Part shown: piece by piece, positions 1 through 12,800 of the stretch | How positions within the stretch are numbered: the first letter of the stretch is position 1 | Layout of the letters: each line of letters starts with the position of its first letter | DNA from: Mytilisepta virgata | Lineage: Eukaryota; Mollusca; Bivalvia; Mytilida; Mytilidae | Assembly: GCA_028015205.1 (NCBI GenBank) | Contig: CM051520.1 | Span: 63,868,694-63,932,693 of the forward strand | DNA: 64,000 nt | Direction of reading: 5' to 3' | Position numbers and translations under genes: made by a program | The notes under the pieces: generated by a model | Seen by the model: only the letters and a program-made list of their open reading frames with translations | Databases searched by the model: none | What the model was told of the DNA's origin: nothing

Positions 1-618
1 TTCTTTCGCCTCGTTCTACTCGGCAGCAAAACACTCAATAATTTAAAGGCCATCGCTATTTTGCCGGCTCAATCGTCTTTTGAAAAACAACTGACGTCGG
101 ATGTTCAATTGTGACGTCAGTCACGTGTATCCCATAAGTGACATGGGTTTGTTGACATTAAAGCCAAAGAAGGACGTCACATTAGAATAAACAATATTGT
201 ACAAAATGTCCTATATTTATCCTTTATTAGGTATTTATACTTACTTTTGCAGAAAAGTGCATCCCCATATGGTGTGTCCCGCGGTTACTATATCCAATGA
301 GAGGCCTTCTTACAAAATCGTGTTGAGAGAATTCATTTGTATACAAAATCACAGAATCCAAACTAAACTAATTTGCATACAATATTGAGTTTTGTTAAAC
401 AGAAGTGAAAATTTAACACCAAAGTCAATTTTGCGCCACAAAAGTCAATTTTGTAGTATGCTACAAATTTTGTTAAACTGAACTCATTTTTGTTGCAAAA
501 AACTTACTTTTGTCCGTACAAAATTGAATTTCGAGTACAAAACCACAAGAGTCCCGTTCGGCGCCCCGTAATATTTGTTAAAAGATGTGAAGACGGAAAT
601 CAAAAATATACTTTGCAG
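1..618. other. left flank, no gene recognised
   Basis: This stretch lies outside unit A and has no counterpart upstream of unit B. No exon with convincing splice sites or signal peptide is visible. Positions 360-560 hold short repeated phrases built on AAAGTCAATTTTG, which look like a degenerate interspersed repeat. The missing first exons of receptor copy A, if they exist, are not here and would have to lie left of the window. Confidence 0.5.
92..180. promoter_or_regulatory. cluster of CRE-like and E-box palindromes
   Basis: TGACGTCG is at 92-99, the perfect palindrome TGACGTCA at 112-119, CACGTG at 122-127 and GACGTCAC at 173-180. TGACGTCA is the known CREB/ATF site and CACGTG the known bHLH E-box. 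Four ACGT cores in 90 bases of AT-rich sequence is denser than expected by eye, but no adjacent transcription start is identifiable, so regulatory use is inference. Confidence 0.25.
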
Positions 619-711
619 TATCTTTGGAGGACCACATGATGTAAATTTTAATGACAATTCTTTGGTCGACAATTGGCCTTAAGACCAACTAAAACTTGTA
701 ATTTTATGTAG

Positions 712-820
712 AATGTCAGGTTGGTTATATACCTCACAACCAAACCTCGTGTAAAAAATGTGATGACAACACATATGGTCTGCGTTGTACCGGAAGTTGT
801 AGATGTCAGAAATTTCAGAG
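712..820 (+). CDS. EGF-like exon, copy A (first half of module)
   Basis: This 109-nt exon (phase 1 to 2) has acceptor TTTTATGTAG and donor GAG/GTATGT. It reads as a Cys-dense EGF/laminin-type segment containing CKKCDDNTYGLRC and then CRCQKF. The YGxxC core and following CxC are typical of MEGF10/Draper-type repeats. The reading frame is intact. Copy B (35888-35996) has the same length and differs by a few residues. Confidence 0.75.
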
Positions 821-3800
821 GTATGTATAATATTTAATGACATTACCTTTCATTCATAGAAAAATGTTTATATTGATTAACATGATTAATATGAGAGTTT
901 CGAAAAAATGATAAATTATCATGGTTGTTGAAATACTACTTCTGATGGATAGCGTTAACAGTCAGAAGGTATAACGTGGTCAAAACGTCTAAATTGATTA
1001 ATAGATTAATGTAAAGCAATTGTCTGACTTTTTGGGGCAACATATATTGCTTCATAGGTTGATAATTTTAAAAACTTTTGAAACTGTTTTATTACACGGA
1101 ATTTTTCAGATTACCATCTTGTCTCCCCACTAAAATCAAATAGCATGGTTATTAGTGGGAGACTCCAATGCCTGATTTAGAATTGGCTTGAACTGTTTGA
1201 TGTCTGGATGTCTGAGCACACTCCATATATAAGGAACTAGAAAATGTACCGATTCTCTCCAGAATCTTTACTTAGTATTAGCATGACCATTGTGTTTGTT
1301 TTCTACCATAAAAATTTGGTATTAACATATTCCCTTAAAAAATTACTAATTTAAAGAAATATTCCTTGGAAAATCGAAAAAAAATACATTGATTATTGTA
1401 ATTGTTAGTAATGCCTAGTTTTAAATATGGAATGAACACTGAGGTCCTACAACCAAGGCAGTTCTAGACTATTTAACGTGCAAAATTGAAAAAAAACATC
1501 TTGCTTAAAACATTATATTTATTAAACGAACAAATTATCTGATACTTCTTGAACATTATACTTAAATATGCAATCTTAATGACATAAAATAAAAATATTA
1601 TTCACACATGTTGGACTGATGGTGCATTATTTTGTCTATCCTGTTACCATGTTTAAGAGAATATTTTAATTATCAATAGTCAAACTGAAAAATATGTTGC
1701 TTATTTATCAAAGATGCGCTAGTGGCCTTCAGAAAACAATAACAAAATATTAAATTTCTTTGTATTAAAAAGAAAAAAAAATATCACTTAATAGTGCGTC
1801 CTGAAAAAAAAGTCTAACAGTAGATTTTCGAATCCTGTAAAAAATACTACAATCAACGCAAACCCAAATGAAGCACGTCCTTATATTCGGCTTATATTTG
1901 ACTTTTGGATCATTCAAACACTTAGTTCCTTTATTACATATAATTTGAGTAGAAGGCTTTTTTCTATGGTAACAGGAACGGACACCGAAGGGTTACAAAT
2001 ACAATTTGTCTATCTGTTACCAAACCGAGGTAACATTACAGACAGTAATAGGATAGACAAAATTATATGTTTATCAATTCTATTGCTAATTAACAGTTCC
2101 CCGTGCATCAGTATTTTATTTTATATTTGAAAACATGTGCAATATCAAATGTTTCATACCATTTTCAAGTATTTCATTAGGTTTACATATGCGTATGTGT
2201 CTATCCTGTTCCTAAAGTAGTATATCATTTTACTTTATTCAAGTAACAGGACAGACGTCAACAGGATAGACAAAATTATATGTTTATTGATTCTATTGCA
2301 AAATTACAGCTCCCTTACTTCGGTGTTTGGTATTTTTTCTAGTTATCGTTCTTTATTTCAAAACAGTTAAAGACCCTTGTATCATTTACCGGAAAAGACG
2401 TTTCGTGAAAAACTCATATACATATATGAGTTTAATCTGTGACATTCATGAAAAACTCATATATATATATACGATTTTAATCTGTGACCTTTGTTGTAAA
2501 CTATTTATTCATGTTATGATTTATTTTCATTATTTGTAGATGTGATCATATCAAAGGATGCATACCCACCGATCATAGTAGGTTTTAAAAAATAATACAA
2601 AAAATAAATATTGGTTCATGTTGAAATGTATTAAACCAAATTAAGCCTAAATTTCACCATATTTTGCCGTATAATAGATTATATTACAAATAAATTTTAG
2701 AAGGAGTAGAATAAATAAAATTTGACTTAAAATATACGGAGTTACAATTAAAATAATAGCCCCTGAAAGAACAAACTTGAAATAAGTAAACAACAGCTAT
2801 AGATACAAGAACAGCCATAGTAAATTTTAATCAGTGAAAACATATGTCACAAAGCTATGATACTCGAAAATTTATTCAGACACGTAAGTTTGTATTAAGA
2901 ACCCTCAATTGAACACCTTTCGGCCTTTTATAGTTTTTATCACGACCAAAATTGACGATGATTAATTAACAAAAATTTTAAACCGAAACTGAGTTTATCA
3001 CGAGGAAGGCAATACATCAGTCTCATATCCTTTGTTGTCGACATCTAGGAAGAATTAATCTAGATATTTTCTTAATCTTCAATCGTGTAAAGTATGTCAT
3101 TGCATGATGTTTTTTTCATGTGGTAATTTATCTAGATTATTGAACACATCACCTTCCGTTGATGTTCTAGCCTCTTTCCCTCCAACATTCTGTCCTTTAC
3201 GATCTTATAAGATAAGTTTATGACGAATAAATATAATTAAAACCTATAAACATTTCTTACATTACAACTCCCATTCAATCGAACAGACAGACTAATTTTG
3301 CTGCCACCAGTGCCTATAATACAGTTAATAGGCTGAATATATTCGCAATTAATGGTATAATATAAGAGACGTTCATACAAAGACATAACATGCATTCGAC
3401 AAAGGTTCATGCGAAGGAACAACGCTTTTACTTTGTCATACCTACAAACTCAGAGAAAACTTTCACATGTAATGGATGTTAGATACAGCATATTTTACTT
3501 TTTTGCCATGCTTTGCTAATTATTGATTTCAGTGAAATTGAATGACACTTGTGCGAGATGTATCAATGAATTGCAAAATTTTCATTTCTAAGATACACTG
3601 TCTGAATATATCTGACAAGCTTAAGCTCGCAGTTCAAGTCTGAAACATCTCAGAAATATACCCAGTCCACATTAAAATGTTTTTGTAACAGACTTTGTAT
3701 ATGTACACTGCCCGGCCTTGTTTGGCATGTACTGGTTATTAACTTCTTTATTCGGCGTTATGTAAGGCGTTATGAGAGTAAGGATTTAGAAAACCTCCTA

Positions 3801-6800
3801 CAGTTGGCTAAATCTCTGTTAATTTCACACGTTTATGCCGGTACTATAGGTATGGGTAGGTTAGACAATGTGTTGGTTAGGTTGATAAATGCACACACAT
3901 GAACATTTTACATCTGATCATGCTAATGTTCTTTCGTTATACAGGTATAAACTCAAGAAGCTATACTGTGCTTCAAGAAACAACATACTCTGTACCTATT
4001 TCAAGATCAGTGAATGTCGAAGGTATAAAAAAAGGATTTAAAGTATTATTTTATCAGTTAAATTTAGATTTTTTCTCTTAAATCAAAGGACAGAATCAAC
4101 CAAAGATTACTAGGTGGTCCTTTTTCCACTGATATTGCTGATAAAGCGAGATGGCCTTCGCAGCTGAACATACTTTAATACTGTTAATATAGTGTTGTTA
4201 CTTTGGTGCTGATCTGTCATCCAAGGTGACCGCCATTTTGGGACTTAGTTTAACATAGAACCCTATGGCCAATACATGCAAAATTGTCTTCTAGAGAACC
4301 GCTGAATGGATTGAAACGAAACATGGCATGAATGTTCCTGATAAGTGCTGACCAAATATTGTTGCTTTTTGCCGATCTGTTATCCAAGATGGCAGCCAGT
4401 AGCCGATTTAGTTTAACATAGAATCCGGCTGTTGGATATACATACAGAAATCTTCTCCTAGAGAACCCGTTTAAAGGATTGAAACGAAATATGGGACTCT
4501 ATGGGAAATACATCCAAAAATCTTCTTTAGAGAACGACTGAATGGATTGAAACATAGCATGAATGTACCTTTTGAGGAGCTTACCAAGTGTTGTTACATT
4601 GGTGCTGATCTGTCATCAAGGATGACCACCAGCGGCGGATTTAGTTTAACATAGAACCCTATGGAAAATACATACAAAAATCTTCTTCTAGAGAACCGCC
4701 GAATGATTGAAACTAAACATAGCATTAATGTTCCTTATGAGGTGCTGACTAAGTGTGTTAAATTGATGCCGATCGATCCTCCGAGATGGCCGCCAGCAGG
4801 GGACTTAGTTTAAGTTTGGATCCTATTGAAAATGTACACAAAAACCTTCTTCTAGAGAACCACTGATTGGATTAAAACCAAACATAGCATGAATGTTCCT
4901 TTTGAGGTGCTGACCAAGTGCAGTTACTTTGTAACCGATCTGTCGTCTAATGAGGCCGCCAGCGAGGGAATTAGTTTAACATAGAACCCTTTGTAAATAC
5001 ATGCAAAAATCGTCTTCTAGAGAACCGCTTGATGGATTGAAACGAAACATGGCATGAATGTTCTTTATGAACTGCTCACAAAGTGTTGTTACTTTGGTGC
5101 CGATCTGTCATCCATGATGGCCGTCAGTAGAAGACTTAGGATTCTATGGGAATTACATACAAACGGCTTCTTCAAATTACTGAATGGATTGAAAGCAAGC
5201 ATGGCAGGGGTGTTAATCTCAAGGTCTTTTAGCAATGGAAAATGGAAAATATCAGGTGAGCGATGCAGCCTCTGGTTTTAAATCTCCAACAGGCTTGCAA
5301 GATAAAGTTAGGGGCTTAAACAATATAAGCAAGATCATGTCAAATTTTTTACGCCCCGACCACGAATATTGATGGGGTATATAGAGTTACCCTTGTCCGT
5401 CCGTACGTACGTCCGACCTATGTGCTTAAGTTTTGTGTTCAGGTTCATTTCTTTGGAACTAAGCATAGTGTATCAATAAAAATTCATCAGTGGATGTGCC
5501 TTGTGTAGTACTGAGCACTCATATAATAATTGGGTCATTATGACCTACATTTTATGCTTGGGTGGCTCTGGTTAAATTTTGCTTAAGGTTCATTTCTTTG
5601 GAACTAAGAATAGTGTATCATTGAAACTTCATCAATGGATGTGCCTTGGGTAGTATTGAGCAGTCATACAATAATTGGATCATTATGACCTACATTTTTT
5701 GCTTGAGCAAAACTGGTTAAGTTTTCCGTTTAGGTTCATTTCTTTGGAACTAAACATCGTGTATCAATGAAACTTCATCAGTGGATGTGCCTTAGGTAGT
5801 ACTGAGCATTCATACGTGATGACCTACAGACACAATTTCCAATTTACATTTACTTTCACATATAAACATTCAAGAAAGAATGATTAAATATTATTTGGTT
5901 TATTCATATAGAATCATCCAATTCAAATTCAGTTGATGTGGTACAGCTAAGCAATGAAGACCAAGAAGGGGCTACAGGTATTCATCGGTTCTGAAAATCA
6001 AACCTTTAATGGGACAACAATTGGAAATTGTATTTCTTTATTCGGTAGTGTCTTATAATTAAATTATTAGACCTGAAAAGTCGAATATATTATGGAGGAC
6101 GGCATATTGTCAATGAATTTTTTTATATAAAATCCAAAATACACAAACGTTTAACAAAAGGAACAATGTTTTTATTTCTTTCATTATAAAGACACGACGA
6201 AGCGTTACACGTAGAGAAACCATCTCCACAATATCGCGCGAACATAACAGTTTTAAGCATAGTTTTGAGCGGAAATCTCCTCTATATTATTTAAATACAT
6301 AGCTGCAATGTTGTTCAATTTACAACTTTCTTCCTGTTTGTTTTGATTGTTTTGGATTTTAATAGTTGTGCTTATTAAATCATCATTATATCTTTAACTG
6401 GTTTTCCAACACTTTGATCTCGAGCATTGCTGATGAGTTGTCAATAATCGAAATGGCCATACAGTGCATGGAATTTATTTCGTTATTTTGTGATAAGTTT
6501 TATTACTACCACTGGGTCTATGTCACTGCTGGTGGACTGTATGTCCCCGAGGGCATAGCTAGAATTTTTGTTCTGGCATGATTCATTACTCAAATGCCTC
6601 TAAATTTTGCCGATCAAAATTTGACAAATCATCAGAAATTTCTAAGGCTCTTCCTGTTGATGCAGAGGTAACCCTTAGTTGAGTTTGGATTCATTTTTGT
6701 TTTAATTGTTTTGGATTTTAATGGTTGTGCTTATTAAATCATCATTATATCTTTAATTGGTTTTCCAACACTTTGATCTCATCAAATTTATTTCGGTATT

Positions 6801-9800
6801 TTGTGATACGTTTTATTATAACAGGCAAATAAATCTGAAATAAATTGTTCGGCAATCACATAGGGAAGTCCAAAAACCTGGGCGACAATTAATACAATCT
6901 ATTGGCACATCGTGTTATAGATTAGATAACTTGGTATTACGATATGCATTAGGCAAATAAAACGGATGTGTTCTGATTTCAGCATTCAATGTCTTGAACC
7001 CTGTTTATGAGACATAAATTTTATTCAAAATTATTTTTTATTTAATGCTATTTTAAAAAAAAAGGCAACAATATACACTTTCGTAGAAATGAAAGGAGCT
7101 ATGCGGCATAATTATCACTGAAATGAAATTAGTAAATTAAATCAACTGTACAAAATTAGATCGTGTAAGGCCGTAAAGAACAGGCTTTTCCAACGTGGTG
7201 AATTTCAATGGAAAGAACAATACCGTTTATATAGTTATTGTTACATTAAAAGTGAAGTATATTTAATAATTAGCCAATGTTATTATGAATATTATATATT
7301 ATTGCTCTTCCTGTAAAACCCTTTCATTAGAATTGCAATTGTATATTATTTGAACATGTTTTCATAAGGAACAATTAGGGTTGTAGTAATATGCGATGGT
7401 ACTATGCCTAATGGGCGGGGCTATGTTTATTTAAGTAGAATAAAATGTATCCCAAAATACCTTAATAAATTTGATGCATTGTATGGCCATTTCGTTGACT
7501 GACAACTCATCAGCAGTGCTCTAGATCAAAATGTTGGAAATCCGGTTAAATATATAATGATGAATTAATAACCCAAACAAATAAAACAATCAGGAATCCA
7601 AACTGAGCTAAGGGTTATCTCTGCATCAAAAGGAAGAGCCTTAAAACTTTCTGGTAATTTTGGTAAAAATTTGAATTTTTACCTTATTTGATATGATTAT
7701 CTATGCGCTTAATACAGTGTAATTGAAACTTTTCATATTGATGTTCCAAATCAACCACTTCAGGCAGCGTTCTTGATCGTCTGTTGACAACCGAACAGGA
7801 AAATGTCCAGATTTTGGACATGAAACAAATCCGAACAGGAAAAACGCCTCATTTTTTCGCAGTTCTGTACATTCTTAAGGAAGCGATACAATATTTTTTT
7901 TTTACAGTTACTTAGTATATGAAACACAATTAAATTAATATTTATATTGTACACTTTTAAGTTCAGGTATAAAAGGGGTTGATCCGTAAGATATGCTTCA
8001 AATCAATGAATAGGACATAAGAGTAATGCTAACAATAATATTGTGTTATCTATGCAATATGCCAAAATATGTCCGCGAGTAAAAGGCACAATGCACCCCC
8101 GCCCTTTCAGGTCGTGCATCTTGCCGTCTGACCTTTTGACGTAATTTGGCATATATATATCATGGATAATACAATATTATTGTATAAATATGTATGATCA
8201 AACATTTTTTGCATTTTTATCAGCTTTCAGTCTAAATGTTGAAAACCGATACATTACTCCAAATTCTAAAAAAAATATTGATTAACACAATACTGATGAG
8301 TAGTAAAAAGCCCGATGTCGTGCCATTGTACGGACTGCGTTGATACGTGTAATTAAGGAAAGTAATACATTTTTTCTTCTTATAAGACCAGGTGAAATCA
8401 AACATCAAAGTGCTAATCTACATAATATGCACCGGAAGTCTTGCATTATTGATCGGTCTTAGTATACTATGTAAACAACGAGTTTGGAAACCGTTGATGA
8501 ATGGAAATAGAAACTGCGATCCTATCATAGCTGAGGACGAGGCAGAAATGCATCGAAGCGATAATGTGTATGACCTCATAGACGAAAAAAATATGGTAGA
8601 TATACAGCAACATCCATAGACCTGATAATAGGAGAAATACAAACTGTCAAAATATGTTTTGTATATTATTTTGTGTTTTCGAAATATTTAAGTAACATTG
8701 TTTTAAAATGTACTATGCAGAAACTATCAGTGATAACTCACGTGTGCTGCATGTTTCAAATTGTTATTATATGTTTTGTTTGTTTATTTGATTTCGTTGA
8801 CTGTGTTAATTGGTTTAACACAATAGTTGTTTAGATTGAAAATAATAATACTGATATTTGTTCCCATTACTAACATGACTTAAAGGGGAAATAGGTATTT
8901 GGACGTATTTTCCATCGAATGCACAACAATGTTTCGAAAATGCTAAAATCTGGGAATTCGTTGGTTTCAGATTATAACTATAAACACAGTGAGCTGATGA
9001 AAAATGTTTTTACTCCAGATATAAAGGATAGCAAATTTTTAAGAGGAAATCAACCATTAAACTTGTATGTGTAGATATTTTCCCACAAAACATTAACAGA
9101 AAAAATAGACAATAAGTCTGGTTAGCAGGAAATAAAAATCGATATTCTGATTCACAGATTTTCGGGAAAACAGTTTATGTAAAAAAAATCAAACAAAATA
9201 CACGTATCCTCATTTAGATCGTTCGATCAATATGTCTCCGAAGTATGGTACATCCTTCAAATTAATGTAAATTTCTGGGATACATAAAATTCATATTTTT
9301 CCTCTAAAATAAAACAAAACAAAATAATTAAGTTTTTCTCATCAAAAGAACTAAACTAAAAATGGTAAATAACTCTGTATGTATAGATACTGTACAGGGC
9401 AAGAAAATGGAAGCACACATTTTGGATCGAAAATTTATCATGTTTATTGAGTAAAAGTTAAGATAATATAAAAACTTAAGACTTGATCATGCTACTCTTG
9501 GCAAATTTGGTTAATATTGTCCAATAAACAAAAAGATCTTATATAATTAAATTTCCAAAGAAGCGATTACTTTGTTGGCAAGCAGAGTTTATCAATACAA
9601 TATTAAAAGTGTACATTCCACTGACACTTCCACCAAAGTATTGTGTCCCTTATTTGTCCCATCAAAAAGGTTTAAAAATGAATATAAGTAGATCTGGCCT
9701 CCTGGTTCAAAATTATCTTGAGATGTTTTACCTAAATATATGTTGACTTTGGTCGCGACATCGTATTTTACAGTTAGGGTCATATATTTTGAAAAAGTAC

Positions 9801-12800
9801 AATTGCTGTCATGATTGGTCCCTATTGGCTCAGTGCTTTTAGACGTCAAACAAACGAATTCGTAGGAAGTGCTACATAGGACGTGTGCAAGCTTTGTCAC
9901 GGAAAGTCTTAACCGTGTTGCCTGTTACGATATATTTGATCTCACTTTAAACTTGTTGAAATGCAAACAATAATAAATGGAATTCTTATTAAAAATATAA
10001 AATCAGATAATGAAATGTGTGGGAAAATAGAAGACTTGCCGTTCGGGGTTAAAAATGCTAAAATTGCCTGAAATATAATAAAATTTAACACACAAAATTT
10101 GTTTGCAAAGTTTCTCCCACTTTAAAAGCAATGATGGTCGTGTTATTAATTATGAATATCACACAATTTTAGTGATTGAAGCCAATATAATATATTATAA
10201 GATGAACTGAAATTAAATCTTATAAAAACAGGTTTACATTATTAAGTTATTTTTTTGATACATTGCTGAATAAAGTAATGTTTTACAGCATTAGAAGCAA
10301 CCGTGATTTTTCATCAACCTATTGCGGTACTTTATAGGGATGTGATTACACTCAACATGCTCAAAGACGAACAATCTGCTATCATATGTCTTTGCCAAAA
10401 TTAAAATTTTACAACGTAGGATCTACAAAATGTATGTTCAATTTTAGGTTAACAAGGATTTATGTATCTCTGAAAACCATTTAATATTTTATTTATATAT
10501 ATATATATAGTAATTCAATAAAAAAATTGTACTTAAGAATGTTTTGTTGTTTTCATAAGGGAACACCACGTTATATTATTTATTGATTGTCTTGTAACTG
10601 AATGGCATACTGGTTACTAAACGCCTATAATTCGTTCTTTTACCCGTTTTCTTCGAAAATGTTAGTCTATCACTATACACACTAACACGTCTTGATGGAT
10701 GTAAGACTAAGAAGCTTGTATTTATATGGAGAATGTCCATTTGGATATGTAATCTACAATTCTACAAGGTGCAAAAATGTGACGACAATACATATAGCCG
10801 CCATTGTAGAATAAAATGTAGATGTCAAAAATTTCAAAGGTTTATACACGTACCTGTATATAACGATAATAAGTAGTCTGATATAATTTATTTCACTGAG
10901 AACATTCATTATAGTGTATTCTCAGCATAAATGTACTAAACGCAATAATACGGGATGTACAGAAATTACTCTTTTTACAAACAATTCAGCAGAGAATAAA
11001 GAAATCTGTAAAACTATTGAATAAAAAAAACCATTTTTCTAACAAACACAATATCTTAATAAAATAATTAAGACACTTCTTTTGGCAAAATAAACAATAT
11101 TTTCAAAATATCTCCACAAGTGGACCATGATAGATATTGATCGGACAGTAAATATGTTTCTGTTTGACATGTTTGACAGCAAATATATCGAATAAAATAT
11201 ATAAAGAAGAACACGAGTAAACATTTTTTCCAAATTTAAGACTGCTTCGCAAATCTGTCGATAAGTACCAAGCCTATTGCAATTTCAATGAACATCTCTG
11301 ACAGTCTGAATAAACAGATGGTTTATGTAAATATGTAAACCTTAACGAAAATGTCTTATAATCAATAATGATAAACAAGAAAGATCTGAAAATACTTTGC
11401 AGATGTGATAATATGAAAGGGTGTATTGACGTAGTTTTCAGTGAGTACTGTATATTTAGAAATATAATACCATCATGATGATAATAAAAAAAAAATACAG
11501 TCGAAAAATGTAGAAATTCTGACACATTTGATCTTACTTGGAATTTACTAAAATAAATACTATTAAGGGTCACTAGCTTTATTTTAAGAAGGAATATGGA
11601 TAATAGTGTGCCGTTAGAGCAATTTATTATTTGGGATGGATGATAATACCATCAATGGTCCCAACAGTTATTAGAAGTAGTGCTTTTACGCCATGTTTGT
11701 TTAATATTAAATTGAAGTCAATACTGCAGTTGACCATAAATCCAAAATAATACGTTCCGACAGTTTCTTTTATTCTTTATAACAAACTTAACGATGACTA
11801 TCAGTATTTAAATTCAAGACCAAAAGAAGTAATAAAAAGGACAAATAAGGGCAACGTGAACAAACACATGCCTGTGTTTCTTAGGAGGTTAGAAATGGAC
11901 GCATCGCTGTTTTTATTACTTTTATACAGACAAAAAAGGTCTAGGCCCTTTCTCTGAACCAACGAGTAAAAACATCTTGAAGATGGATGCATGGGTGAAT
12001 TATTGTTCAACGTCCAGTGGCAATTATTTAATGCATATCAGGACTAGTACATGTTGATTTGATATGATATGAATAAAAACCCTGCTTTGTAATAGACCTT
12101 TCCGCTGAGCCGGATTTTTAGCGTGCTACCTTACGAGGTAACAGTCTGCATGAAGACATATCACCCCACCTGGACACAAAATACTGACTCCGAGCCAACC
12201 CGTCCTTTGTTTTTATTTCTGGGCGCCATGTGCATTGCGGAAAAGCAGCAAATACCAATTTTAATATCTCTAGCTTGACTGGCCGGCCAGAGATTGAACC
12301 AACAACCTTCTGCACTCGAGGCGAGCACGCTACCATAAGACCAACGAGGCGGTTAGAACTAAAAGTCAAGAAGAGACAAACTAAATTGAGTGGCGAATGG
12401 ATTGCTTGTCAAGCAAAGTCTTCGAAGCAGATTCTCCAACAGAGACATTTCTGATACACTCAAAACAATTGAAATATTGTCAAAGACCAAGAAATATTTC
12501 AGAATGGTAAAACAAAACCCTGTCAGGGGAGACAATCCGAAAACAAAGACATTTATTTCTAACTGGTCATCTGTATCCTGGTTCAAATAGAATTTTGAGA
12601 AAATATAATGTCATTCGAAATTAGAAAATACAAAAAAAGTGAAAAACAATAGCCGGTCATCGGCGGCACGCTCTTTTGTTCTTTCATGTAACGATGGAGT
12701 GAAATATAAGAGGTCTCATCCGTGTCAAATTTACCAAAGAATGCGTCTGTTCCGACTGCATTTGCACACAACCATTCCCTGGTCCTTATAATTCCGCTCA

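Noticed and set aside
6192..6300. Possible extra exon after the SSNSNSV exon (and 41834-41950 in unit B)
   Set aside because: A frame reading RRETISTISREH is partly shared by A and B, but its phase does not fit the phase-1 chain. The phase-compatible frame ends at once in stops, and differences between copies are not biased to silent sites.
12118..12454. Open frames on both strands near 12.1-12.4 kb
   Set aside because: They overlap a tRNA-derived SINE and its edge; the Arg/Gly-rich peptides come from SINE sequence.
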